Positions 1 to 6,722 of a DNA stretch of 11,706 nt are shown here, one piece after another (positions within the stretch are counted from its first letter, which is position 1; the number at the start of each line of letters is the position of its first letter). This stretch comes from Thiotrichales bacterium (GTDB lineage Bacteria; Pseudomonadota; Gammaproteobacteria; J044): assembly GCA_024762895.1 (NCBI GenBank), contig JANTGN010000074.1, positions 1 to 11,706 of the forward strand, given 5' to 3'. The notes under the pieces were generated by a model. It had not been told where the DNA came from and did not search any database. It worked only from the letters and a program-made list of their open reading frames with translations. Made by a program: the position numbers and the translations under genes.

Positions 1-2
1 AT

Positions 3-242
3 TACGAGGGCCTGGGCCAAAAGCACTTCAACGGGTTGAAAGCCTACCGTGCACTGGAAAAGCCCCATGCCGAAGTGCATGAGGCCGGACATACCGCGTT
101 GGCCTATCTCGACGAGACCTGGCAGAACAGTCCGGTCCTACAGGACAAGATCCTGCATACCTATCGCCTTATGGAAGAAGCCAGCGACCAGGTCATGAAT
201 ACCATTAATGACATGATCATAGAAAAGCACGGACAATTATGA
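3..242 (+). CDS. C-terminal end of a CZB (chemoreceptor zinc-binding) domain protein, partial
   Basis: The frame is open from the left edge, so this is the last 79 or so residues of a longer gene; the in-frame TTG at 36 is not a real start. The visible part begins YEGLGQKHF and contains EKPHAEVHEAGH. This fits the second half of a CZB domain, in which a small-Gly-Lys-Trp-Tyr stretch is followed by a helix carrying an HxxxH pair. The two His of PHAEVH would be the last two of the usual three His plus one Cys that hold zinc; the first His and the Cys lie outside the window. CZB domains occur at the C-terminus of soluble or membrane chemoreceptors and in diguanylate cyclases such as DgcZ. The stop overlaps the start of the Aer-like PAS gene (ATGA), so the two are probably co-translated. 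A chemoreceptor is my preferred reading because of that neighbour, but the signalling domain is not visible. Confidence 0.72.
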   Translation, partial: YEGLGQKHFNGLKAYRALEKPHAEVHEAGHTALAYLDETWQNSPVLQDKILHTYRLMEEASDQVMNTINDMIIEKHGQL

Positions 243-757
243 AAAACCTGATTACACCGACCCAGAACGAAGTCCATCTAGAGGACCAGAGCTTTATTGT
301 TTCAAAGACGGACCTCAAGGGACGCATCACCTATGCAAATCGCGTCTTCATGCAGATCGCAGGCTACAAAGAACAGGAATTGCTGGGGATGCAGCACAAC
401 ATCCTACGTCACCCCGATATGCCGCGCGGCGTTTTCAGACTACTCTGGAATATGATCGAGGGTGGCAGTGAGTGCTTCGCCTATGTCAAAAACCTTTGCA
501 AGAACGGCGATTTTTACTGGGTCTTCGCCAATGTCACGGTCGACTATGATAAACATGAAAACCCGATTGGTTACTTCTCGGTCAGGCGCAGGCCAGAGCG
601 CAGTGCGATAGAGGCGATCACACCACTTTATGAGGAAATGCTTCGTATCGAGCAGCAGGCGGGTCCCCGCGATGCACCCGACGCCTCTTTGAAATGGCTC
701 ACGGAACTGATCGAGAGTAAGGACAGCGTGTACGAACGGTTCATCCATACCCTGTAA
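239..757 (+). CDS. Aer-like PAS domain protein, stand-alone (probable FAD/redox sensor)
   Basis: A 172-residue protein with a single PAS fold at about residues 15-120. It strongly resembles the N-terminal sensor of the aerotaxis receptor Aer: TDLKGRITYANRVF, then NILRHPDMPRGVF, then KNGDFYWV. Aligned by position with E. coli Aer as I remember it, Asn34, Arg57, His58, Asp60, Phe66 and Asn85 are all kept at the same numbers; several of these are known to affect FAD binding. Position 79, Trp in Aer, is Cys here with Phe at 80. The protein has no transmembrane segment, HAMP or methyl-accepting domain after the PAS; only a short helical tail (about 120-172) follows. The ATG overlaps the stop of the preceding CZB gene by 4 bases, implying translational coupling and a shared function in taxis or redox signalling. 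FAD as cofactor is inferred from the conserved residues. Confidence 0.85.
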   Translation: MKNLITPTQNEVHLEDQSFIVSKTDLKGRITYANRVFMQIAGYKEQELLGMQHNILRHPDMPRGVFRLLWNMIEGGSECFAYVKNLCKNGDFYWVFANVTVDYDKHENPIGYFSVRRRPERSAIEAITPLYEEMLRIEQQAGPRDAPDASLKWLTELIESKDSVYERFIHTL

Positions 758-787
758 TATTCACTGCCCAGACGTTAGACTTCGCGC

Positions 788-3367
788 ATGAGTCAGCGCG
801 ATAGTTCCCAGCACACCCCCATGATGCAGCAGTACCTGCGCATCAAACACGAACAACAGGAAGTCCTCCTGTTTTACCGCATGGGGGATTTCTACGAATT
901 GTTCTTTGAGGACGCACGCAAGGCGTCCAGGCTGCTGGATATCACCCTGACCGCGCGTGGCCAGTCCGCCGGGGAGCCCATTCCCATGTGCGGCGTCCCC
1001 GTCCATGCCGTAGAGGGCTACCTTGCCCGCCTGGTGCGGATGGGGGAATCCGTGGCGATCTGTGAACAGATTGGTGACCCGGTAACCAGCAAGGGGCCTG
1101 TGGAAAGGCAGGTCGTACGTGTCATCACCCCAGGCACCCTGACCGAGGACTCCCTGCTGGAAGAACGCAGGGATAATCTCCTGGTGAGCCTGGCCTCCGA
1201 CCAGAACAGGCATGCCCTGACCGCCCTGGAACTGAGTACCGGACGGTTCACAGCCCTGGAACTGGAAGGTGACGAGGCCTTAACGGCAGAACTGGAACGC
1301 CTGAGTCCGGCAGAGCTGCTCATCGATGAATCCCGTTCCGATGAAGCCCTGTTCGAACGGCACATTACCCGTCGGCGTCCGCCCTGGCATTTCGATGTCT
1401 CGAGTAACGAGTCCCTGCTGACGCAGCAATTTGGCACCCAGGATCTGGCCGGATTCGGCTGTGCCGATCGCCCCCTGGTGATTCAGGCCGCGGGCGCCCT
1501 TTTGCAATATGTGAAGGATACCCAGCGGAGCGCCCTGCCCCATATCACCGCGATTCGCATGGAGTATCGAGACGAAGCCATCGTGCTGGACGCGGACAGC
1601 CGGCGCAACCTGGAGCTGGAATTTAATCTCTCAGGTGGCACCGAGCATACCCTGATCTCGGTCATCGATAGCACCGTGACGCCGATGGGTGGACGTTGTC
1701 TACGACGCTGGATTCACCGCCCCTTGCGTGACCGCCAGATACTCACCGAACGCATAGAGGCCATCGAGGTTCTGCGACAGGCGATTACCCTGGATGGTCT
1801 CAGGGATAATCTGAACCCTATCGGGGACCTGGAACGTATCCTGACCCGGGTCGTGCTCAAATCAGCACGACCGCGAGACCTCAGCACCCTGGGGCAGTCT
1901 CTTAAACAGTTACCACAGCTTCAGGCCGCATTAAATGAACTGGATAGCTCCCTGATCCGCTCTTTGCAGGGGGCCATCAGCGAATTTCCGGATGTGGTGA
2001 CCCTGTTGGACCAGGCGATCATCGAAAATCCTCCCATGCTGATTCGTGACGGCGGCGTCATTGCCGAAGGTTATGATGCCGAGCTTGATGAGCTCCGGGC
2101 ATTGAGCCAGAACGCCGATCAGTTCCTGATCGACCTCGAACAACGGGAACGAGAACGTACGGGCATCGAAAAACTCAAGGTGGCCTATAACCGGGTTCAT
2201 GGTTATTACATCGAGATATCTCGCCTGCATAGTGAACAGGTACCCGACGATTACACCCGCCGACAGACGCTCAAGAATGCCGAGCGATTCATTACCGCCG
2301 AGCTTAAGGCCTTTGAAGACAAGGTCCTGTCCGCCAGGGAAAGGGCACTGGCCCGTGAGAAGGCACTCTACGATGAACTGCTGGACCGGCTCGCGTCCTG
2401 GCAGACAGCCCTGCGTGATTGCGCGGAAAACCTGGGGGTCCTCGATGTGCTCTGCTCTCTGGCCGAACGGGCCAACACCCTCGACTACGTCGCTCCGGAA
2501 CTGACCAGCGAGACGGGCATCCATATCGAAAATGGACGTCATCCGGTAGTGGAACAGGTGCTCGATCAACCCTTTGTACCCAATGATATCGATCTGGATG
2601 ACAAGCAACGCATGCTCATCATCACCGGACCCAATATGGGGGGGAAGTCGACCTACATGCGTCAGACGGCCCTGATCGTGTTGCTGGCCTGTATCGGTTC
2701 GCCGGTACCGGCAAGCCAGGCGCGCATCGGCACCATTGATCGTATCTTCACCCGTATCGGTGCCTCCGATGACCTCGCCTCGGGTCGATCCACCTTCATG
2801 GTCGAGATGACCGAGGCGGCCAATATCCTGAACAATGCAACAGAGAACAGTCTGGTGTTGATGGATGAAATAGGCCGAGGCACCAGCACCTTCGACGGCC
2901 TGTCACTCGCCTGGGCCTGCGCAGAACATCTGGCTGATAAAAACCGCGCCTTCTGCCTCTTCGCCACGCATTATTTTGAATTAACCACCCTGCCGGAACA
3001 GAACAAAGAGGTCGCTAATGTACATATCGATGCCGTCGAACATGGCGATCGCATCGTCTTTCTGCATGCCGTGAAAGCGGGCCCAGCCAATCAAAGCTAT
3101 GGGCTGGAGGTGGCGCAACTGGCCGGTGTACCAAGATCTGTTATTCAAAGGGCCCGACAACATCTCCGTCGCCTGGAAGAACAGAGCATGAGTGACCCCA
3201 GTCCTCAATTAGGTCTTTTCTCCGAACCCGAGGCCGGTACCCAAACCTTACCCATCGTCTCTGCTACCGAACAGCGTCTTGCGGACATCAATCCTGATGA
3301 ACTCACACCACGCCAGGCCATGGATCTTATCTACGAACTCAAACAGCTGTCTGATCAGGCAGACTGA
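788..3367 (+). CDS. mutS: DNA mismatch repair protein MutS
   Basis: An 859-residue MutS, close to the 853 of E. coli. It recognises mispaired or unpaired bases and, as an ATP-driven clamp, recruits MutL to start repair of the new strand. The mismatch-wedging Phe-x-Glu motif is present at residues 35-37 (GDFYELF). The connector, lever/clamp and core regions fill residues 130-560. The ATPase has Walker A GPNMGGKST with Lys620, the signature segment around SGRSTFMVEM, Walker B LVLMDEIGRG with Asp693 and Glu694, and the switch histidine in FATHYFELT. These catalytic numbers coincide with E. coli MutS. The C-terminus (DELTPRQAMDLIYELKQL) is the short helical dimer/tetramer-forming domain, so the protein is full length. 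The ATG at 788 has no clear Shine-Dalgarno sequence, but the N-terminus aligns with known MutS. tpm follows after only 17 bases and may be co-transcribed. Confidence 0.99.
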   Translation: MSQRDSSQHTPMMQQYLRIKHEQQEVLLFYRMGDFYELFFEDARKASRLLDITLTARGQSAGEPIPMCGVPVHAVEGYLARLVRMGESVAICEQIGDPVTSKGPVERQVVRVITPGTLTEDSLLEERRDNLLVSLASDQNRHALTALELSTGRFTALELEGDEALTAELERLSPAELLIDESRSDEALFERHITRRRPPWHFDVSSNESLLTQQFGTQDLAGFGCADRPLVIQAAGALLQYVKDTQRSALPHITAIRMEYRDEAIVLDADSRRNLELEFNLSGGTEHTLISVIDSTVTPMGGRCLRRWIHRPLRDRQILTERIEAIEVLRQAITLDGLRDNLNPIGDLERILTRVVLKSARPRDLSTLGQSLKQLPQLQAALNELDSSLIRSLQGAISEFPDVVTLLDQAIIENPPMLIRDGGVIAEGYDAELDELRALSQNADQFLIDLEQRERERTGIEKLKVAYNRVHGYYIEISRLHSEQVPDDYTRRQTLKNAERFITAELKAFEDKVLSARERALAREKALYDELLDRLASWQTALRDCAENLGVLDVLCSLAERANTLDYVAPELTSETGIHIENGRHPVVEQVLDQPFVPNDIDLDDKQRMLIITGPNMGGKSTYMRQTALIVLLACIGSPVPASQARIGTIDRIFTRIGASDDLASGRSTFMVEMTEAANILNNATENSLVLMDEIGRGTSTFDGLSLAWACAEHLADKNRAFCLFATHYFELTTLPEQNKEVANVHIDAVEHGDRIVFLHAVKAGPANQSYGLEVAQLAGVPRSVIQRARQHLRRLEEQSMSDPSPQLGLFSEPEAGTQTLPIVSATEQRLADINPDELTPRQAMDLIYELKQLSDQAD

Positions 3368-3384
3368 ACAGGCGGATCACCCTC

Positions 3385-4056
3385 ATGGAAACAGATTTCT
3401 GGATCGAGCGCTGGAAACAAAGACAAATCGGATTTCACCAGGATGAAATCAATGCCCATCTGCAGGATTTCTGGCCGGGTCTTGGCATCCCCAGGACAGA
3501 CCGTGTCTTCGTGCCCCTCTGTGGTAAAAGTAGCGACATGTTATGGCTGCGGGCACAGGGTCATGAGGTCCTGGGTAATGAACTGAGCCCTATTGCCGTC
3601 GAAGAATTCTTCATCGAGAACAAGCTGGAGCCCGCAGTCACTCAACAGGGTGATTTTCAGCGCTGGGAGATCGATGGGTTAGCCCTGCTCTGTGGTGATT
3701 TCTTTAAGCTCAAAGCAGAGCATCTGAGTAACTGTAGCGGAGTATTTGATCGCGCCTCTCTCATTGCCCTGCCTCCAGAAATGCGCCCCGACTATGCCCG
3801 ACACATGCAATCAATTGTGCCAAAACAGTGTCGCATGCTGCTGGTCACCATGGAGTATGTACAAGAAGAGATGCAGGGACCACCCTTTTCAGTGCATGAG
3901 GAAGAGGTCAGGAAACTCTATAAACAGAATCATGAGATCTCTTTATTATTCGAGAAAGATATCATTGCCGAAAACCCACGTTTTAGCGAACAGGGTATTA
4001 GCCAACTCGTTGAAAAGGTGTATCAGTTAACACCACTACAAGCACCAATAGATTAA
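3385..4056 (+). CDS. tpm: thiopurine S-methyltransferase (bacterial TPMT)
   Basis: A 223-residue soluble class I methyltransferase that transfers a methyl group from S-adenosylmethionine to thiopurines; bacterial members are also linked to methylation of selenium and tellurium compounds. The N-terminus METDFWIERWKQRQIGFH is the family hallmark, followed by RVFVPLCGKSSDMLWL, the glycine/acid SAM-binding strand-loop, and then GHEVLGNELSPIAVEEFF. FDRASLIALPPEMRPDYA near residue 125 is the other typical TPMT block. Length matches the family (about 215-225). Start ATG 3385 is preceded by AGGCGGA about 8 bases upstream, a plausible ribosome binding site. It lies directly behind mutS on the same strand. 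The link between the two is probably positional; no functional link is evident. Confidence 0.96.
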   Translation: METDFWIERWKQRQIGFHQDEINAHLQDFWPGLGIPRTDRVFVPLCGKSSDMLWLRAQGHEVLGNELSPIAVEEFFIENKLEPAVTQQGDFQRWEIDGLALLCGDFFKLKAEHLSNCSGVFDRASLIALPPEMRPDYARHMQSIVPKQCRMLLVTMEYVQEEMQGPPFSVHEEEVRKLYKQNHEISLLFEKDIIAENPRFSEQGISQLVEKVYQLTPLQAPID

Positions 4057-4088
4057 AGTGGCTAGTTATAAATCATTTATCATTATCC

Positions 4089-4095
4089 AGAAGGA
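4089..4095 (+). promoter_or_regulatory. Shine-Dalgarno deciding the start of the charged secreted protein
   Basis: AGAAGGA ends 5 bases before the ATG at 4101 and overlaps the ATG at 4095, so initiation at 4101 is favoured. This removes two residues (Met-Thr) from the longest reading. Confidence 0.6.
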
Positions 4096-4100
4096 TGACC

Positions 4101-4517
4101 ATGAGTATTTCAAAATTGCTACTAACTCTGACTGCCGCGATTGCCATTGTGTTCTCAGGGGCAAGCCTTGCAGAAAAACCTGAATGGGCCGGCAAGGGCA
4201 AGCCCAGCGAGGAACAGAAAGAGGCACACAAGTCCTCCATGAAACAGAAACAGCATAAAGAACAGGAAATGGAAAAAGAACGGCATAAGGGTGAGGGCAA
4301 GCAACATAAGGAAAAAGAGAAAGAGCGTGAGCATGAAGATCACGACGATGATGAAAACGATCATGATAAAAAAGAAAAACATGACAATGATGAGATGAAA
4401 AAAGGTGATCGTTCTGACAAGTCTGATGCCGAGATGAAAGAATCCGGCAAGGGCTCTGAACAGGGCCAGGAGTCTCGTGAGTCACGCAAAAAATGGTGGA
4501 AGTTCTGGGAAGACTAG
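4101..4517 (+). CDS. secreted, highly charged Lys/Glu/Asp/His-rich small protein, unknown function
   Basis: A 138-residue protein. I chose ATG 4101 over the in-frame ATG at 4095 because AGAAGGA (4089-4095) sits 5 bases before 4101 and overlaps the earlier ATG. Residues 1-24 form a clear Sec signal peptide ending ASLA. The mature part starts EKPEWAGKGKP and then becomes almost entirely Lys, Glu, Asp, His and Gln, with an acidic/histidine core (HEDHDDDENDHD) at about residues 75-90. It has no mature Cys and no predicted globular fold. It ends in the aromatic-basic tail KKWWKFWED. The Asp/His block suggests divalent metal binding or a disordered periplasmic polyelectrolyte. The tail could touch membrane or peptidoglycan. 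Both are inferences. I do not recognise a named family. It lies 44 bases after tpm and is followed by a perfect hairpin. Confidence 0.8.
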   Translation: MSISKLLLTLTAAIAIVFSGASLAEKPEWAGKGKPSEEQKEAHKSSMKQKQHKEQEMEKERHKGEGKQHKEKEKEREHEDHDDDENDHDKKEKHDNDEMKKGDRSDKSDAEMKESGKGSEQGQESRESRKKWWKFWED

Positions 4518-4523
4518 ACTGCA

Positions 4524-4562
4524 GCCGTTGCTGGCCAGCTTTAGAAACTGGCCAGCAACGGC
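4524..4562. repeat. perfect 15-bp inverted repeat, possible terminator or mRNA-stabilising hairpin
   Basis: The left arm GCCGTTGCTGGCCAG (4524-4538) and the right arm CTGGCCAGCAACGGC (4548-4562) are exact reverse complements around a 9-base loop. It begins 6 bases after the stop codon of the charged secreted protein. Neither strand has a T-run immediately after the stem (plus strand continues CCCCTTAAA), so it is not a canonical rho-independent terminator. It could act as a 3' end-protecting or processing hairpin, a weak attenuator between this gene and the downstream DsbA-like gene, or a protein-binding palindrome. Confidence 0.85.
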
Positions 4563-4589
4563 CCCTTAAACCAACTATATTCATTGGTC

Positions 4590-5228
4590 ATGAAAGAACC
4601 ACCCCTACTCCGCTATTTCGCCGACCCCATGTGCTCCTGGTGCTGGGGCTTTACTTCAACCTTTGAACATATACGTGAACGCTTTGACCAGGAGTTATGC
4701 TTTGCCCTGGTCATGGGTGGATTGCGCCCTTACACGGTAGAGGCAGTCACTGAATCGTTCCGGGAAGAGATTCTTCATCACTGGCGAGATGTACAGCAGA
4801 TGACAGGGCAGGCATTCAGTTTTGAAGGAGCCATGCCAGAAGGTTTTATCTACAATACGGAGCCCCCCGCACGAGCCGTTCTAACGGCGGGCAGGCTCGA
4901 GTCAGAACGGGGATTTGATATCTTCAAGGCCATTCAACAGGCCTTTTATGTCGATCAGATTGATGTTACCCGGACCGATCAACTGATTGATCTACTATCG
5001 GGTTTTGGCATTCAGAAGCAGGCCTTTCTCGATCTATTTGAATCAGACGAGATGCGCGCCATGACGCAACAACATTTTATTCAGACACGCCAGTATGGCG
5101 TACGTGGTTTTCCAACCCTGACCCTGGGCCCCCAAGGACATCCAACCATCATCACCAGTGGTTACCAGCCTTTTGGCCATATTGAGAGTAAAATAAAAAA
5201 TTGGCTTGAATCACAAGAAAACCAATAG
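4590..5228 (+). CDS. cytoplasmic DsbA-family thiol oxidoreductase (COG3531-like)
   Basis: A 212-residue thioredoxin-fold protein of the DsbA/FrnE type. The N-terminal strand LLRYFADPMCSWCWGF carries the active-site CSWC pair (Cys15, Cys18). An inserted helical domain follows (about residues 50-140). The fold closes with VRGFPTLTL, where Pro175 is the cis-proline that packs against the active site. There is no signal peptide, so it should act in the cytoplasm; related proteins are annotated as predicted disulfide isomerases, and the substrate is unknown. I chose ATG 4590; an in-frame TTG at 4584 would add two residues, and neither has a clear ribosome binding site. It follows the hairpin at 4524-4562 and is 24 bases upstream of an SMR transporter, suggesting a two-gene unit. 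Confidence 0.9.
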   Translation: MKEPPLLRYFADPMCSWCWGFTSTFEHIRERFDQELCFALVMGGLRPYTVEAVTESFREEILHHWRDVQQMTGQAFSFEGAMPEGFIYNTEPPARAVLTAGRLESERGFDIFKAIQQAFYVDQIDVTRTDQLIDLLSGFGIQKQAFLDLFESDEMRAMTQQHFIQTRQYGVRGFPTLTLGPQGHPTIITSGYQPFGHIESKIKNWLESQENQ

Positions 5229-5252
5229 GCTTTTATCTGGAGATTCTTAATT

Positions 5253-5579
5253 ATGGGCTGGTTCTATCTCATCATAGCGGGCATTTTCGAGTGGGGCTGG
5301 CCAGCTGGCCTAAAACTTGGCTGGACAGATGAAGGAGCCCATTATGGATGGATTAGCTTCGCCGTTGTGTGCATGATCATTAGTGGCGGTCTGCTCCTAC
5401 TGGCACTACGCACCATACCCATGGGAACCGCCTATGCCATCTGGACCGGGATTGGAGCGGTCGGCACCCTGATATTAGGCATGGTATTTTTTGGTGAGGC
5501 CGCTACCCTGGCACGCTTTTTCTTTGTCGGCCTGATCGTGGTGGGCATCCTGGGGTTAAAGCTCTCATCGGGGCATTGA
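5253..5579 (+). CDS. small multidrug resistance (SMR) transporter, Gdx/SugE-type (guanidinium exporter-like)
   Basis: A 108-residue inner-membrane protein with four transmembrane helices, working as an antiparallel dimer that exchanges protons for cations. The essential proton/substrate glutamate is Glu13 in AGIFEWGWPAGLK. Trp16, Ser44, Tyr61 and Trp64 fall where the Gdx (formerly SugE) binding-site residues are expected, and the GTAYAIWTGIGAVGT block is the SMR signature. The Gdx subtype rather than the EmrE/Qac subtype is supported by the EWGWPAGLK stretch and the short C-terminus GLKLSSGH. Gdx members export guanidinium, and many are preceded by a guanidine riboswitch. Here only 24 bases separate it from the upstream gene, so no riboswitch can fit. 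GGAG (5239-5242) lies 10 bases before the ATG. Guanidinium specificity is inferred from family resemblance. Confidence 0.92.
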   Translation: MGWFYLIIAGIFEWGWPAGLKLGWTDEGAHYGWISFAVVCMIISGGLLLLALRTIPMGTAYAIWTGIGAVGTLILGMVFFGEAATLARFFFVGLIVVGILGLKLSSGH

Positions 5580-5767
5580 AAGTCATTTGAGAAAAATATC
5601 GCAATTGGTCCGTGACACACTCCTACGACCTCAGTCTTTGAAAGTTATTTTTATTCCCGGCCTGGATACCTCTATCAGCGTTCAGCTAAACTAAGCTATA
5701 GAAGCATAAGAGCATTCACGAAGATCATGAGAAACGAGGGTAAAGCATGCCCCGAGGAATTAAGAAT

Positions 5768-6247
5768 ATGAAACATCTTGCCTATTTCACCTGCGGCCTT
5801 CTAACTGCGGGCCTGCTCATTCCATTCGCTAATGCCCAGACTTTTGTCTATCCCGCCCAGGGACAAAGTGATGAACAGATGGAGAAGGACAAATTCTCCT
5901 GTTATCAATGGGCCGCCAAGGAGTCTGGCTATGACCCAATGCAAGCCCCTCAGGCATCGCAACCTCAGCAAGCCTCCTCGGATTCAGGTAGCAGTGCGGG
6001 TCGAGGTGCCGCAAGAGGTGCAGCCATTGGTGCCGTAGGAGGAGCGATTGCCGATAATAATGTTGGTCGTAGTGCTGCAATTGGCGCGGCTGTAGGTGGT
6101 GGTGTAGGCGCAGCAAGACGTAATCAGCAACAACAGGCCCAGCTACAACAGCAACAGGCATCTGCCGAACAGCAGGCTCAGCAACGGGCAAACTATGACC
6201 GTGCCTATGCTGTTTGCCTGGAAGGCAGGGGATACACCGTTAAATAA
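5768..6247 (+). CDS. secreted glycine-zipper protein with Gln-rich C-terminal segment
   Basis: A 159-residue exported protein. The signal peptide MKHLAYFTCGLL...FANA is followed by Gln. The mature part starts with VYPAQGQSDEQ, DKFSCYQWA and SGYDP. It then has a Ser/Gln linker, a glycine zipper of small residues about 40 long (GAARGAAIGAVGGAIA, then GRSAAIGAAVGGGVGAARR), a Gln-rich helix, and the closing motif YDRAYAVCLEGRGYTVK. Glycine zippers insert in or span membranes, so an outer-membrane or periplasmic location is likely. The two mature Cys could form a disulfide joining the conserved ends. An upstream in-frame ATG (5747, with GAGGG 6 bases before it) would add MPRGIKN. I prefer 5768 because GAGGA (5754-5758) precedes it and because the paralogue downstream aligns from this Met. 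Function unknown. Confidence 0.85.
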   Translation: MKHLAYFTCGLLTAGLLIPFANAQTFVYPAQGQSDEQMEKDKFSCYQWAAKESGYDPMQAPQASQPQQASSDSGSSAGRGAARGAAIGAVGGAIADNNVGRSAAIGAAVGGGVGAARRNQQQQAQLQQQQASAEQQAQQRANYDRAYAVCLEGRGYTVK

Positions 6248-6325
6248 TACTAATGCCAAGGACATCTCTGAATGCCTGGCATGTAAAATACCCTCCCGTA
6301 ATAACAACCGGGTTATCAGCGACCC

Positions 6326-6331
6326 AAGGAG
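6326..6331 (+). promoter_or_regulatory. strong Shine-Dalgarno fixing a GTG start
   Basis: AAGGAG followed by a 7-base spacer and GTG at 6339. It rules out the longer upstream start at 6195 for the zipperless paralogue. Confidence 0.75.
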
Positions 6332-6338
6332 TCTGACA

Positions 6339-6641
6339 GTGAAACGTTATTCCCTACTCAGCAGTAGCCTTGTTTTGCTTGGGCTGGCAACTCCAGCAAG
6401 TCACGCCCAGAAAGATAACGTTTATCCTTACAAGGGCCAGAGTGAAGAACAGATCATGCAGGACAAAAAAGCCTGCTACGAACAGGCCATGAGTGCATCC
6501 GGTTTTGACCCACTGCTTCCACCCTTAGCGGACCAACCTCAGGATCAGGGGGCTGCGGCAAACGACCAGAGCAAGGCAGAAAAAGATTATGACCGAGCTT
6601 ACAAGGCCTGCCTCAAAAGCAGAGGTTATTCCGTAAGATGA
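6339..6641 (+). CDS. secreted small protein, paralogue of the upstream glycine-zipper protein without the zipper
   Basis: A 100-residue exported protein starting at GTG 6339, chosen because AAGGAG (6326-6331) lies 7 bases upstream. A longer reading from 6195 would overlap the previous gene and bury the signal peptide. The signal peptide MKRYSLLSSSLVLLGL...SHA ends before Gln. The mature protein repeats the neighbour's motifs, VYPYKGQSEEQ, DKKACYEQA, SGFDP and then YDRAYKACLKSRGYSVR. Only a short Pro/Gln/Ala linker of about 25 residues joins them; the glycine zipper and Gln-rich segment are absent. By eye about 17 of 32 residues in the N-terminal block and 11 of 17 in the C-terminal block are identical. 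The two conserved Cys are kept. The gene is probably co-transcribed with its paralogue and ends at the terminator at 6687-6713. Function unknown. Confidence 0.85.
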   Translation: MKRYSLLSSSLVLLGLATPASHAQKDNVYPYKGQSEEQIMQDKKACYEQAMSASGFDPLLPPLADQPQDQGAAANDQSKAEKDYDRAYKACLKSRGYSVR

Positions 6642-6686
6642 CTGCCTCGACTCATTATGAGCAGGCACGTCCAGAACCAGATCAAT

Positions 6687-6713
6687 AAGCCCCCTCGATG
6701 AAGGGGCTTTTTT
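6687..6713 (+). terminator. rho-independent terminator
   Basis: The stem AAGCCCC (6687-6693) pairs with GGGGCTT (6703-6709) across a 9-base loop, and T6708-T6713 form a run of six T. It lies 45 bases after the stop of the zipperless paralogue and just before the convergent end of cti, so it ends the plus-strand unit. The A-rich left flank gives only a weak T-tract on the minus strand, so termination of cti here is possible but less certain. Confidence 0.9.
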
Positions 6714-6722
6714 AACTAATAA

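Noticed and set aside
1931..2608. Long minus-strand open frame (225 codons) inside mutS, with several other antisense frames
   Set aside because: mutS is intact and fully conserved here; the antisense frames have no recognisable motifs or ribosome binding sites and reflect codon bias.
4066..4584. Minus-strand open frames opposite the charged secreted protein, including one rich in Phe and Leu
   Set aside because: They are complements of Lys/Glu/Asp codons of the plus-strand gene, which has a ribosome binding site and signal peptide. The hydrophobic look is a by-product.
5580..5746. Possible guanidine or other riboswitch, or small RNA, in the 167-base gap before the glycine-zipper gene
   Set aside because: No recognisable riboswitch core, no strong stem-loops and no convincing -35/-10 pair; probably contains a promoter for the downstream genes that I cannot place.
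5829..6191. Minus-strand frame of 120 codons opposite the glycine-zipper gene
   Set aside because: Low-complexity complement of Gln/Ala/Gly codons, no start signals, and the plus-strand gene has a clear signal peptide and paralogue.
6253..6282. ATGCCA / TGGCAT inverted repeat between the two paralogues
   Set aside because: Six-base stem with an 18-base loop and no T-run; too weak to call a terminator or operator.
6195..6338. N-terminal extension of the zipperless paralogue from ATG 6195
   Set aside because: It overlaps the upstream paralogue and hides the signal peptide; GTG 6339 has an excellent Shine-Dalgarno and aligns with the paralogue start.
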